Positions 1 through 11,971 of a DNA stretch of 64,000 nucleotides are shown here, piece after piece (position 1 is the first letter of the stretch; each line of letters starts with the position of its first letter). The stretch spans positions 62,001-126,000 of the forward strand of contig RCNN01000018.1 in the NCBI GenBank assembly GCA_003667245.1. Direction: 5' to 3'. The notes below the pieces were generated by a model. That model did no database searches. It was not told the origin of the DNA and worked only from the letters and a program-made list of their open reading frames with translations. The position numbers were made by a program, and so were the translations under genes. This stretch comes from Heterostelium multicystogenum. Taxonomy: Eukaryota; Evosea; Eumycetozoa; Acytosteliales; Acytosteliaceae.

Positions 1-384
1 GACTGACTGTCTCCTGTTGATACATTACAATGCTCATATCCATCGTCTTTCTTATCGGCCAAAGCACTATGATTTCTCTCAGCAACCGCGGCCAACTGCA
101 GTCTATTGATCTTTTTATTTCCATAGTCCAGCAACTCATCGATATAACAAGGATATTTCGTTATAAAATCAAACAATATCACTACAAAAAAAAAAACACA
201 TTGAAACAAGCATTAGTAAGTCACTATAGTATGCAGACTTATTGCAAGGATATGGAGCTCCAACTTGAAAGAGTATTCACATACCATGTGATTCCTTTAT
301 TTTTAGATAATGATTTAGAATCTCATTTAATATGGTGTTGAAAGTGAGCTCATCACAATTCAAATCCTTTAAATTCTGAGACAT
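1..384 (-). CDS. Unrecognised dictyostelid protein, 5' part only
   Basis: Two exons of a gene that runs off the left edge. Exon 1 (384-285) starts at an ATG (MSQNLKDLNCDELTF...). An intron of about 103 nt follows, with donor GTATGT and a T-run ending in TAG. Exon 2 starts at 181 and stays open to position 1 (VILFDFITKYPCYIDELLDY, then LQLAAVAERNHS). The join keeps frame (CAT G|TG). The helical, Leu-rich text with 'LAAVAERNH' resembles ankyrin-like or F-box-like multigene families of dictyostelids, but I see no diagnostic motif. The + strand ORF here is a shadow. Function unknown; the gene structure is fairly secure. Confidence 0.55.
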
Positions 385-717
385 GTCTTTAGAGGGTTAT
401 ACTGCTGCTGCTACTACTACTACTTAAACTAAATGATTCATTCATATACAACTACTTCTAATATATCTAATAATTATGTTATGTTATGTCTGTTCTTGTT
501 TTCGTTCATTGGTATCATACCATGAGTGACACACACAATCAACTATACATTATTTTTTAATTTTTGAAATTCCCGCTCTTTTTTTCCTAGAAAACCAAAT
601 TTATTTCACATTAATTTAAAATGGTAATAGGTCGTTGAAACGATCCCAGATAAGAATAATCTGTTACGTATGACGATAAGATGGATGAATGAATGGATGA
701 ATCTTAGGTGAATGAAT

Positions 718-1693
718 TTATTTATTATCTTGGTGATTTCTGCTTCTACTCCTACTTCTACTCCTACTTCTACTCCTGCTTTTGCTCCTAAGAGTTACGT
801 TTACTGAATTGGTTGACTTTTCTTTATCTGATGAGGTTCGACTTGGACTTCTGCTTCTGCTGTCCCTCTTTCTATCCTTTTCTCTTTTTTCTCTTCTTTC
901 TCTGCTTCGACTTGGACTCTTACTTTGATATCTGCTTTTGCTGTCCCTTTTTCTATCTCTGCTTCTGCTCCTACTTCTATCTCTACTTCTGCTCCTACTT
1001 CTACTTCTTCTTCTTCTTCTACCTCTATCTCTAACTCTATCTCTACTTCTGCTTCTACTTCTACTTCTACTTCTACTTCTACTTCTGCTTTTACTTCTGC
1101 TTCTTCTATCTCTGCTACTCTTATATCTTTTATATCTTCTGTCGTCGTCACTACTGCTATCGCTATCGCTGTCACTATCTTCGTCACTGCTGGTATCTTT
1201 CATAAATTCTGACAATCTAACAGGACCTCCAGTACTTAAACTCTTTGATTTCGACTTTGACTTTGACTTTGATTTCTTTTTCTTTCGCTTTTTCTTCCGT
1301 TCATAATCACTATCGTCGTCACTGCTGCTACTGCTATCATACTTCCTGCTCTCTTTTCTCCTTTTTTCTTTTTCTTTCTTTCTTTTGATCTTTTCTCTGT
1401 TTCTTTCCAATTCCTCTCTATATTCCTATTGATGAAAGATGAAATGATTTAAACCTATTAAAATAACAAGTACTTTGACATTGTGTTAAATAGATAATAA
1501 TTACTTTTGTGGATAATTCTTCCCATTTATCAAAGGAAATCTTCTTTTCCTCACCAGCAATTGTCTGTTTAAATTCATCCATTGTCAATCTTGGTCTTGA
1601 CATATAATCTCTTAAGGAAATACCTTCTTGCTTCACTTCTTTCCTCGCCAACAGAGGATTTGGAGTTCCACCAACTTGAAACCCTCTAGTCAT
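718..1693 (-). CDS. FAM133-like arginine/serine-rich nuclear protein
   Basis: Two exons (1693-1505 and 1425-718) joined in frame (STK|EYREELERNREK) across a 79-nt GTAATA..TAG intron. The N-terminus carries the FAM133 signature: NPLLAR, then LRDYMSRPRLTMDEFK, then a KWEEL...EELERNREK helix. These match the human FAM133 pattern of a 'DYLNRPRPTWEEVK' block followed by 'KELEKHREK'. The rest is Lys/Glu, then Ser/Asp, then long RS dipeptides, ending in RSRSRNHQDNK. FAM133 proteins are poorly characterised; the RS tail suggests a nuclear or spliceosome-associated role. Other-frame ORFs over 800-1300 are shadows of the RS codon repeat. About 297 residues. Confidence 0.8.
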
Positions 1694-2037
1694 ATTCTAT
1701 TTTTATATGTATAAATACTATTTTATAACAAATATATGAATATTATTTATTATTTATTATTATACAAAATCAATCATATGATTTGTTGATCAACAACAAT
1801 TGTCGTCTGTTAAGTGGGTGGTTGTTGGAGTGTATGATGGAAATGTCAGATTTAAATAAATTTCAACAAATTTAAATTTGTTCAACACATACACACAAAT
1901 ATTTAGGTTTAATTAAAATCAAAAAAATTAAAAAACGAAAGGTTTGTGTGAGTCAGGTTGAACGAATACTACCATCCACCGACCCTTGGTTAACTATCTA
2001 GTTTATGCAATAGATTGATTGAATTAGATAGACAGAT
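1694..2037. other. Divergent intergenic region
   Basis: AT-rich spacer between the start codons of the FAM133-like gene (-) and the tRNA methyltransferase gene (+), so it probably holds both promoters. No coding or RNA signal seen. Confidence 0.5.
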
Positions 2038-3379
2038 ATGTTTAATCTATTATTGAAATCAACAAGTAGAGCCTCTACAACTCTTGCTGAAGCCAGCAGA
2101 CATAGTTGTCTATTGCTAAACAACCAACAAACATACAATGTCAATAGATATTATTCAAGTTTTGTTGATCAATTCGTAAAACAGTTAAAAACCTATAACA
2201 ACAATAACAATAACAACAATAATAGTAATAATAATAATGGTAGTTTTAATATAGATTTAAATATAAAAAAGAAAGAAAATGTTGCTCAGGAAAATACAAT
2301 AGATAAAGAAGGTTTAGATTTATTAAATAGTTTAAAGTTTGGTAATAATACGAATACTACTACAACTAATACAAGTAGTAATACCAATAATAATAATAAT
2401 AATAATAGAGTAAAAGTAAATGATTTGAGTTGTAAAGTTACAAGAGATCAACTTTTAAAGAAACACCAAGACTTACAGAAAAGGTTTAGCTTTGAAGAGA
2501 TTGATGATGATGTTGCTGAGGATGATGATTTCGAAGATAAGAATGATAAAAGAGGAATGAATATGATGAGCTCTGGAAGCAGCAAAAAATGGCGCAGCCA
2601 ACACGACCAGTTTGTCCACAAAGAAATCAAAGAAACACAGACAGCATGTAAATCCTCTCACCTACAGACTGCAGATGGCTATTGAGCCACCCAAGTGGGA
2701 TGAGATTTTCGAAGACATGTCACTTCCCTTTCACATCGATCTTGGCTGCGGAAAGGGTGAGATGATGGTGAAGTCGTCGGTGTTGAAGCCACACATCAAT
2801 CATCTTGGTATCGACATTCGTAATCACTGCATTGAAATGGCCAACAACTCAAAGGGTCTCCTCGAATTCGAGTTGAACACATATATTCGTAACCTCCACT
2901 TCATCGAGACCAATGTCTCTGTCAACCTCTTCAACATTGCCAAGTCACTTCCACCCAACTCACTCCAGAAGCTCAGTCTTCTCTTCCCCGACCCATGGCA
3001 CAAGCGTAAGCATATGAAACGTCGTATCGTCAATGCTAATTTTGTGCGTGAAGTTGCTATGATTATGCCCGAGGGAGCAAAGGTAATTACCTTTATCGAG
3101 TTCTATACATATACTCTGTTTACTAATGAATCAATCTGTCCTCATACCAAATTAATAAAACAACATATTTAGATATATTTAATGACCGATGTCTATGAAT
3201 TGTACGATGAAATGTTGAACTATTTCATTGCCAATGGCTCGTTCAAGTCTATTGATTTCTCAAAGGATGAATGGGACATCGAAGTTACATCTCGTCAGAA
3301 TCATTATCTGGAAAAGAATATACCTTTTTGGCGTGCTGTGCTAGTTAAAACCAATCCCAACACCAACAAAAACCAATAA
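2038..3379 (+). CDS. TrmB-type tRNA (guanine-N7)-methyltransferase, probably organellar
   Basis: Probable SAM-dependent enzyme making m7G46 in tRNA. The N-terminus (MFNLLLKSTSRASTT...NRYYSS) is Arg/Ser-rich without acids, like a mitochondrial targeting peptide. Poly-Asn and acidic linkers follow. The catalytic domain has RQHVNPLTYRLQ, the SAM loop HIDLGCGKGEM, LGIDIR, NLHFIETN and LFPDPWHKRKHMKRR, the TrmB hallmark. It resembles plant/cyanobacterial TrmB more than METTL1. An intron (GTAATTACC..ATTTAG) ends at 3172 and gives GAK|IYLMTDVYELYDEM. A +1 frame change near 2586-2591 (run of six A) separates leader and catalytic domain; dropping one A joins them. Ends TSRQNHYLEKNIPFWRAVL and a short tail. 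Confidence 0.85.
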
Positions 3380-4019
3380 ATTGACATTTAATATAGAATT
3401 CCACATTGGTGCAACTTCATGATGTTTTGTTTATAACAGTAATGAATATTTTGGAAATCGTCATAAGGGCTCATGAGCATTACATTTAATTTACTTCATT
3501 TCTATAATAATATTATTATATTTTCGATCTTGTTAAATTATTAGTATTTTATTAGTTTGATTTCCTAATTGACAACATTAATCAAATCTATTTGTCATAG
3601 CGATATTATAAAATATTCAACCATGAAATAAATATTTAAATCAAAACATATAAAATACTGTTATGCTCATCAGCTTGATAAACTTTTATTCATTACTATT
3701 ATTTCCAAAATGATATTATTGGTGTGGGAGGTATACTCTACAATAACATTATATATATTAATTGACTTGGACTTCAATAGGAATAGTACATTAGATTCCT
3801 TTTATAGTCAAAAAGATTTAAAAAAAAATCTGAAAATTTCCATATGGAGTAACTCTTGTATTTATGTTTTTTTTATTAATATTAAATATTATTATTATTC
3901 AAAACAAACAAACTATGGAACTTATCAAAAACTATTCTTCCATCTTTTATTGAAATTAGTTTAGTTTAGATAGATAAAGATAAATAAAAGATAAGATAAA
4001 TATTTATTTTTATATAAGA
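3380..4019. other. Intergenic region
   Basis: Very AT-rich spacer between the methyltransferase and a small downstream gene. An 84-codon ORF at 3710-3964 has no coding character (Ile/Tyr/Lys from AT-rich codons). Nothing else seen. Confidence 0.4.
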
Positions 4020-4323
4020 ATGTCAAGATTTAGTTTCTTTAAAAATATTGAGGCTGAAAATGTTGTTTTGGTTGTCAATCTAGCTGTAATTTCTATGATT
4101 GGAACCAGTGTATTTGTTCGTAATTTAAAAGTTATGAATAAAGAAAAGTATGTATTATAATAAATAATATTTATTAATTTAAATCTTTTCTTAATCTAAT
4201 ATGTATTTTCATAGTCATTTTGAGGATGTTGACCATATGCACTTGGCATTGGAAAAAGCTGCAAAACTACCACAATCCAGAATCTTGTACAAGGATTCTC
4301 TTGAAATCAGAAAACATCAATAA
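4020..4323 (+). CDS. Small single-pass membrane protein, unrecognised
   Basis: Two exons: 4020-4147 and 4215-4323. The 67-nt intron has a canonical GTATGT donor and TAG acceptor and splits an Asn codon (AA|T). The product is 78 residues. A short basic N-terminus (MSRFSFFKN) is followed by one hydrophobic segment (about residues 14-34, VVLVVNLAVISMIGTSVFV), then a charged C-terminal half with HFEDVDHMHLALEKAAKL and a final EIRKHQ. The shape is that of a small tail-anchored or mitochondrial inner-membrane subunit, but I recognise no family. Both exons are too short for simple ORF searches, so the gene is easily missed. Confidence 0.65.
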
Positions 4324-4432
4324 ATAAATTCATTAAAACTAATACTAAATATATTATAAATAATGAATAAATATAACTTTGTTTCTGATACTTTATTTGA
4401 AATACATTCGAATAGAATCGAGCTACATATAA

Positions 4433-5594
4433 TCAGTCGATATTACTTTGATCATTTTTTACTTTTGGAACTCTGACTCTTGATCTAGATGCGCGAGGTG
4501 TTACAAAGTCGAATAAAAGTGCTTTGGCATGTGCTTGTTTCATGTTTTGAATTGCATTGTAGTCCTTGCTTTTGTCATTGAGTAGGTTTGTTTGAATCTC
4601 TGCCGCATTGTTGGCCTGGAAATAATCTTTGTAGACTCGCTTTGTCACCATCAATGCATTGTAGATGGAGCCTTCGCTTATATCTTGGATGCGCAGTGCA
4701 TCCTCCACTGAGAATGGGCCGACTCGAGTACGAAAGATTTCAATGGCGTAGCAGCTGGTGTTTAGCGCCTTGGCCAGGTCGTTCAGGTAGGAACGCACAT
4801 AGAAACCTGACGACACGTCCATTTCAAACTCGCCAATTGGTTTCTTGTAGAGTGTGCATCGTGAGTTGTAAACAGTAAGCTCTCTTGACTTGGGGATGAT
4901 GGTGGCACCTTTGGATGCCCAGTCAGAGAGACGAACGCCCTTCACCTTGATCGCAGAATATACAGGTGGTGTTTGGTGAATGACGCCACTGAATCCAGTT
5001 GATTTGACCATTGCATCAAGCAACTCCTTGTTTAAGTGGTCTATTGGTTTTTATATTATCAAAGTTTATAACACCAGAACTATCGTAGGTATTTGTTTCC
5101 TAGAACAATCAATCAATTAATTGATTAGTAGGGTGTATGATCAAGTTAAAGTAGCGAACCATCGTCATCATCATCATATCACATACATATCCAAAAAGAC
5201 CTGTTTGCACGATAAGATTTATTAGCACCCAAGAAATGATTTAGATCCTTACAACCACGACCGAATCCAATGATAAGCAGGCCACTTGCATCCATATCGA
5301 GTGTACCACCATGACCAAACTTTAAAGGACTTATCCTTTGATACATATTTTAATATCTATTTGATGTTATTTATTATATGTTGTCTATCATTAGTAAGTT
5401 TTAAACCAACTTTGAGTTGTAGATCGATCTTATATCCTAACAGAAGATCTAAAGAGTTTAAGATTGAGTAGATTTACACATTACATTTGTAATATTCGCA
5501 GACGATATGCCTGGCTCTTTATATACAGGAATAATTCCACTTATGGGAATCTAATACTTGACTCAACTAGCTTTGGATAAAACTTTTTCAACAT
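4433..5594 (-). CDS. TruB/Pus4-family tRNA pseudouridine synthase
   Basis: Probably makes pseudouridine 55 in the T-loop of tRNA; matches human TRUB1/yeast Pus4 along its length. From the N-terminus: ISGIIPVYKEPGISSANITN (5545-5486), KFGHGGTLDMDASGLL with the catalytic Asp (about 5320-5270), GANKSYRA.GLFGY (5230), TNTYDSSGVI (about 5090), HQTPPVYSAIKVKG (near 4970) and SSGFYVRSYLNDLAKAL (near 4790). A GTATGT intron separates GLFGY from the Asp-rich exon. One extra base at 5203-5205 (TTT on +) and one at 5048-5052 (TTTTT on +) break the frame; removing them restores YRATGLFGY and KPIDHLNKELL. The exon around 5330-5480 is unresolved. Start at 5594 is the best ATG but needs one more base near 5547. 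Confidence 0.8.
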
Positions 5595-6489
5595 GTTCTC
5601 TCCAAAGAATGTCGTCTATTGCTTTGTATCAATTATTTGTGTATTCCCAACAACAACCAACACAACACAACAACAAACGATACACAACTTAACTAATTAG
5701 ATCGAATCGAAATGTTAACTAAATTCTTAAAATTAGAATGCATTACCAATTTATAAAATGACATCATCTAAAGAATGCATCTACTCTCACCTCAAATGAT
5801 ACATCTACCCAAAGATGATTCACCATTGATGAATCAATTAGTAGTAATTCTACAACATTTATTTATTTTCAATTCAAACATTTAATAATAATTGATAGAT
5901 AGATATACAGATTATTTTTTCAATAACAATATATTCTTAAGATCCAATATTATACTTGTAAAGCTTAGAGTGACCAATTAGCTCTCCTCATCAATACTAC
6001 TCTAAAACAAGCAAACTAGTACTGGATTTTAGTTCAATGACTCCAGTGTTCTTCACAGTAGGAAAACAGACTATGTGTTACGATACTTTTAAAAATAAAA
6101 AATATCATAATTATGTTGATAGTTGCTGATGTCTAAAGACCACCACCCGATGAACCATATACATATTCATGTGTGCATTAGCATAATAGAATAACAAGCA
6201 TTCCCTCAAATCATTTAGTAGAATAATAAATAATAATTATTATGAAGCGCCATTGTATGAATGAATGAACGATTTAAATTTTAATAACAATTTAATTAAT
6301 TAATGAATGAAAAACAAAACTATTTATTAATTCGATGTGTGTCATAACAGGTGAAGTTAGTCAGCTGTGTAGTTCAATTTAGTTTAGTTTAGTTTGGTTG
6401 TGCTTTGATTATTATATTATATATAATATATTATAACTATAGTTGTTTATATAGTTATAATATATATATATATATTTGTTATTTTTATA
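5595..6489. other. Intergenic region with a weak coding-like remnant
   Basis: Separates the divergent Pus4-like and ATAD2-like genes. On the minus strand, 5938-6050 reads as coding-like pieces (NTGVIELKSSTSLLVLE, SSIDEE, ELIGHSKLYKYNIGS) in two frames, ending in TAA. This may be the broken 3' end of a small gene, but no family is recognised. Around 6415-6475 there are TA-rich repeats just upstream of the ATAD2-like ATG. Confidence 0.3.
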
Positions 6490-9400
6490 ATGGATATTGA
6501 TGATAAAACAAAAGTTAACTATAAAAGTGAAAATGATAGTAATAATAATATAAATATCAATAGCAGCAACAGCAATAATAATAATAATAATAATAGTGAT
6601 GTTAATAATAACATTATTGTGAGAGGTTTAAGTAAACCCCTTTCTGTTAGAAAGAGGTCAAACAGTGGAAATGGTAGTGATACTACTACGACTTCTCCTG
6701 CTCCAATAATAGTGAGTCTGAGTAAGAGAAGAAGTACACCTACAAGACATTCATCACAAAAAGATCAATATCCAATATACAACGAGGAAAGAGATCAAGA
6801 TCATGATGATGATGATGCTGAAAATGCAGAATCAAATGAGAATAATAATCAAGAGGAGGACGATAATGATGCAGAAGAACAAGATGAGGTAGAAGAAGAG
6901 GAGGAGATAGAAGAAGATCATGGTGAAGAGGAAGATGAAGATGAAGAGGAAGTAGACGAAGAAGAGGAAGGAGAAGAAGAACAAGTAGATTCAAAAGTAG
7001 AGAAAAGATTCAATTTAAGACCAAGAGTAAATTTAAAAAGATTATTCAATACTGATGAAGATGACGAAGAAGAGGAGGAATACTACTCAAGAACAAGCAA
7101 CAGAAGACAATCGACTCCATCAAGGAGACAACAGCACAGTAATGACACTAAAAGATATATACAAACTAAATCAGAACATGAGGATGAAGTGGTAAGTAAC
7201 CATGGTAATACAACTAGTTCTGACTCATATTGATTGATTCTTTTCTAGTTCCAAGCAGAAATAAAAACAAGAGCTGGTAGATTGGTAAAGAGACCTAGAT
7301 ACTTGATCGAAGAAGATGAAGTAGTCGAAATTAGATCAAGACGACAATCGACTTCACCGTCTTTAGCGTCGCCTCCTTTGCCTCAACAATCATTTAGATC
7401 AAAGAGACTACAACAACAGCAAGAGCAACATCTGCAGCGAAAACATGTTGAGTTTATGGGGGATGAAGAGTCTGAAGATCACCACAATAACAACCAACAA
7501 AATAGTACTTCAGTTATTAGAACGAGAAGGTCACTTGATCTGTCTAATGTGGATGTGTCCAGCTTTCTCAATCGAAACAGAAGAACCTCAACGAACAAAA
7601 GATATCAGACAATGGCATCAGATTCCAATACTGATCGAAATACAGATGAAAATTGATCAACTTGATATAAATTCACCTTCAAAAAAGATGACTAGTGGCA
7701 GCAAAGATGATATTGATATCGTAGGAGGTGAACAAGGAGAAAATACTACACCACCAACTACAACAACAACAACAGCAACTAAATCGAATATTAGCCCAGC
7801 TAAAAATACGAGATCAAGCAGGTTTAGAAATAGTGGATTGGAAATGAGTGGACAAACATTACCACCAATCAACTCTAGACGTGTAAGAACACCAACAAGC
7901 AGATATATCGTATCAGAATTCACTAGATCTTCAACACCATCTCGTCCAAAACCACTTCCAGCACCCCATCGTGTTTGGCGATCAACAAACACCTCCAATA
8001 GCAATGTAGCAGATTCTGATGACGAGGATGACTTACAACTGGGAGGACATAGAAACACTGGTGCAAATAATAATGGTTTATTGCCAATCAATTTGAATGA
8101 CACAGAACCACTTGGTGTAGATTCATCTACCACTTTTAACTCAGTTGGTGGTCTGGATAACCACATTAGACTCCTGAAAGAGATGTTGATTCTTCCACTG
8201 GTTTATCCAGAGGTTTTTTCAAAGTTTAAAATACAACCACCCAAAGGTGTTCTGTTCTATGGTCCACCTGGAACTGGAAAAACACTGCTGGCTCGTTCAC
8301 TTGTTAATGAATGCAATCTTAGAGGAGGACAGAAGGTGTCTTTCTTTATGAGAAAAGGTGCTGATTGTTTGAGTAAGTGGGTTGGTGAAGCAGAAAAGAC
8401 AACTCCGAATGCTCTTTGAACAAGCAAAATCAATGCAACCTTCAATCATTTTCTTTGATGAAATTGATGGTCTGGCACCAGTCAGATCATCTCGTCAGGA
8501 TCACATTCACAGCAGTATGGTATCTACGTTATTGGCACTGATGGACGGTCTCGATAATCGTGGACAAGTAGTGGTTATAGGAGCAACCAACCGAATCGAC
8601 TCTATTGATCCTGCACTTCGTAGACCTGGTCGTTTCGACCGTGAACTGCTCTTTACACTTCCAAACAAAGAAGCAAGAAGAAAGATCCTCTCAATTCACA
8701 CTGAAAAATGGGAACCAATTCCCGATACAGAGACTATTGATATAATAGCAGATAGAGCAGCAGGATATTGTGGAGCAGATATCAAGTCACTTGCAAGTGA
8801 AGCTGTTCTTGTTTCACTTCGTAAGACTTATCCCCAGATCTATCAAACCTCAGATAAGCTAGCACTCAACATTGATACGATTCGTGTCGACAAATCCTCG
8901 TTTATAGAGGCAATGCAAACCATTGTCCCAAGTTCAAAACGTTCCGTACAATCTTTTGCGAATCCACTCACTCCAACTACCAAACCACTACTTCAATCGA
9001 GTTTAGATGAAGCTTTGACATTAGTGGACTCTATATTTCCTTTCGTGCAAGCCCCAGGACAGCAGCAATCTAACAAGGCAATGTTCACAAATGTTTATAG
9101 ACCAAGACTATTGATATGTGGAGAAAAAGGACTTGGTCAAATATTGATTGGTAATGCGATTCTTTACCAACTTGAAGAGTTCCCATCTTTCAGTATCGAC
9201 ATTTGCTCACTACTTGCTGATCCAGTTGCCAAGTCCATTGATGAGTCTTGCAGTCGAACACTCACCGAAGCAAAGAAGCTTAGCCCAAGTGTTTTGTATC
9301 TACCCAATATAGATCAATGGTGGGAAACATCGGAATCACTTGTAAATACACTATTGTCCTACCTTAACAATATCGACGCCAATCAAGCACTATTCATAGT

Positions 9401-11018
9401 TGCAACTTCCGAGCTACCTATCAATGAATTACCAACCGAAATATCTAATCTCTTCAAATTCAGAGATGATAGTATATTTGAAATTAATTATCCAAGCCAA
9501 GTAAATATATAAATAGTATAATAGCGCAATAACATTAAACTTACTAACCTTACTACTTTTCAGGAAACATTAAGAAATTTCTACAGGAATCAGCTATTGG
9601 ACATCAAGGACTCGATCTATCAATTTTTGCTTAGTAAACAAATCAAAAAGAAAGTTTTAATACAGCTACCTGTTGTACCAAATAAAAACGATGAAAAGAG
9701 AGACATCAAAAGAGATAAGTAAGTTAAAAATTGAATGGAATATTGGAAATCATATTCATTAACATAATATATATTTAGCCAACTTTTAAGACAACTTCGA
9801 ATTTTATTGCGAGAAGTATTAGCCAAGATTATTTATGACAGAAAATACTATACATTCTTTAAAGATGTTGTAAGTTGGAATTAATTCATTATTGGATACA
9901 TTAGATTACTTATTAATTCGATTGCTATAGAGTATTGAACAATACCCAGAATATTATGAATTAAATCAAAAATCCAATGAGTGTGTCGTCGATTTCCAAT
10001 AATCTAGAAAATCATAAATACACAACGGTTTCATCATTCCTAGCGGATATAGATCTTATTGTCACGAATACCATAGAATACTACCAAGTTCATGATCCAA
10101 ATGGTATTTGATGGTGCCAAAGCTATTTCAAGAGCAAAGCAACTCCAAGATGAAGTGTATTCAATGGTTGACCAAATAGATCCAACATTGATCTCTACAT
10201 GCGAGAATATTACAATTAAGAGAGCCTCCGATTCGAACAAACCACTACCAACTAATAGTCATACAAATTATGGTTCTACTTTAAGAGAAAATAGAGAAAA
10301 TAGCAATCATGAACAACAAAACAATTATAAATTCACAAGAAGTGCAAGGTTGAGAGGAGAAAGTTCAGAAATTACCAAAGAGATGATGGATTCGTTTATG
10401 AAACCAATCAGAAGAAAGAGAAGCTCTACAGATGTCCACAATATCAATCAAAATGCAACTTCACCAACCCAAAATCAAATCCTTAGCTTACCAACAACAC
10501 CTACTACTCCACATGCTGAGGAGAACTCTACCGAAAATCATGAAGAAACAGCCACAGTCGATATCGAACAAGACGGAAATCATGCAACCAACAATCATGA
10601 TAACGAAAATACAGAAAAAGATAAGGATCACGAAATGGATATATCAGAGTTGGATACCAGTGGCGAAACTACGACAACTACAGTGTCAAATAATGTGAAT
10701 GGTCAAAATAGAGAAGATAGCCATTCTGATCACAGCAACAATAACAACCATGAGAATTCAACTATCACTGAGGAATTTACAATAGATGAAAGTGTCGAAT
10801 GGTTTAGAACTGTGAGCAGTAAAGAAGAAGAGGATTTCATTCTAAAGATGGCAACCAAAGCAAACAACAAAACCATCGAAAATATACTATGCCACCAATC
10901 AAAATCCTATGACATTATTAGAAGAACAATCGCTGACTACCAACATACAAGCCCAATCAAATCCAACGAACTATATCAATCGATTATTAATTCAATACTA
11001 TCTATTCGAATAAACTAG
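6490..11018 (+). CDS. ATAD2/Yta7-type AAA+ ATPase with bromodomain
   Basis: Chromatin AAA+ protein of the ATAD2/ANCCA/Yta7 family (histone chaperone-like). An N-terminal poly-Asn and Glu/Asp-rich region (6490-7190) precedes an intron at 7192-7249. AAA1 (about 8130-8900) has GPPGTGKT (Walker A), IIFFDEID (Walker B) and RRPGRFDRE (sensor/Arg finger). AAA2 (about 9050-9500) is degenerate: GEKGLG in place of Walker A and NIDQWW for Walker B, usual for this family. Three short introns (from 9501, 9720 and 9870) lead to a bromodomain (about 9780-10200: LRQLRILLREVLAKI, FFKDV, NPMSVSSI, FLADIDLI). Extra A bases at 7649-7652, 8394-8397, 9963-9965 and 10099-10101 break the frame and, when removed, restore family motifs. 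In the bromodomain the acetyl-lysine Asn is replaced (IEYYQ). Confidence 0.88.
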
Positions 11019-11274
11019 TTTTAGTGGTATAGGATAGGGTCCCTATGAAACATCTTCATAATGCTAAGCAGTCGTTCAGTACCTCTTTTCATGATTTCTG
11101 ATCTGACAAAAAAAAAAATGATCAAAAAAAAAAAAACATAAAAAATGATAAAAACGAAGAATTGCTTGATTCAAATTTGAATTATCATCATTATTATTAC
11201 TTTAATTTATAGATATAGTTTTAGATTTATTTAAATTTGTAGATATAGATATTTAGATATAGATAAAGTAGAAA

Positions 11275-11860
11275 ATGATCTATCATCAAATGGGATATAG
11301 AAAGCTCTCTAGGGAGACAGCACACAGAATGCTGATGTTAAGAACTATGGTGACACAGTTAATTCAACACGAACGTATCAAGACTACTTTGCCAAAGGCA
11401 AAGGAATTGACTAGAATGGCAGACAGAATCATCACTATCGCAAAGAGAAATACACGTGTTGCACATAAGTTGGCACATGGAATGGTCACCGACCGTCAGG
11501 TGCTTCCAAAGCTCTTCAAGCAACTTCGTCTGCGTTTCTTGGATCGTGCAGGTGGATATACACGTGTCTTGAAGTGTGGATTCAGACCATCAGACAAAGC
11601 ACCCATGGCATACATCGGAATACGTCGAAAACGATCTTGCCCCACTCCGTGACCACAAAGCAAACAACGCTAAATTCAAAGTGGTCGCCGAAGATGTAGA
11701 GCAAGGAAGAAAGTTTAGCTTCACCGAGAAGGCTACTGGACGTGTATTGTCATCTGCTATCTCGCTCAACAACCGTTTGAAAAAGACAGAACTATTTAGC
11801 AAAGAACAAGAAAGACTGGAACAGAGAAAATTGATTGATGAGTTAAAGCAATCAGTTTAA
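11275..11860 (+). CDS. mrpl17: Mitochondrial large ribosomal subunit protein bL17m
   Basis: Component of the mitochondrial 50S-type subunit lining the exit tunnel. It starts MIYHQMGYRKLSRETAHRML, the bL17 N-terminal signature, then LRTMVTQLIQHERIKTT and LPKAKELTRMADR, and further on GGYTRVLKCGFRPSDKAPMA. After that the frame shifts by +1 at GG 11617-11618. Dropping one G continues as AYIEYVENDL, then a dictyostelid C-terminal extension (FKVVAEDVEQGRKF...LIDELKQSV). No long targeting peptide is needed for bL17m. The start at 11275 matches the family start. Single exon as read. Confidence 0.9.
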
Positions 11861-11971
11861 TAATATAATGATACAATTTAATAATAAAATAGAACTATAA
11901 TATATATAATGAAACAGATGATATAGGTTAATAGGATGCTCTCGTTTATGCTCATGTTTATTAATATTATA

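Noticed and set aside
801..1306. Long ORFs in other frames and on the plus strand across the RS-rich gene (Glu/Val-, Ser/Thr- or Leu-rich)
   Set aside because: They are translations of the RS codon repeat in other frames; only the minus frame continues the FAM133-like N-terminus across a good intron.
3710..3964. 84-codon plus-strand ORF
   Set aside because: Composition is what AT-rich noise gives; no start context, domain or splice partner.
4588..4878. 96-codon plus-strand ORF
   Set aside because: Antisense of the conserved TruB/Pus4 C-terminal domain.
6740..6994. Minus-strand Leu/His-rich ORF
   Set aside because: Antisense of the acidic region of the ATAD2-like gene.
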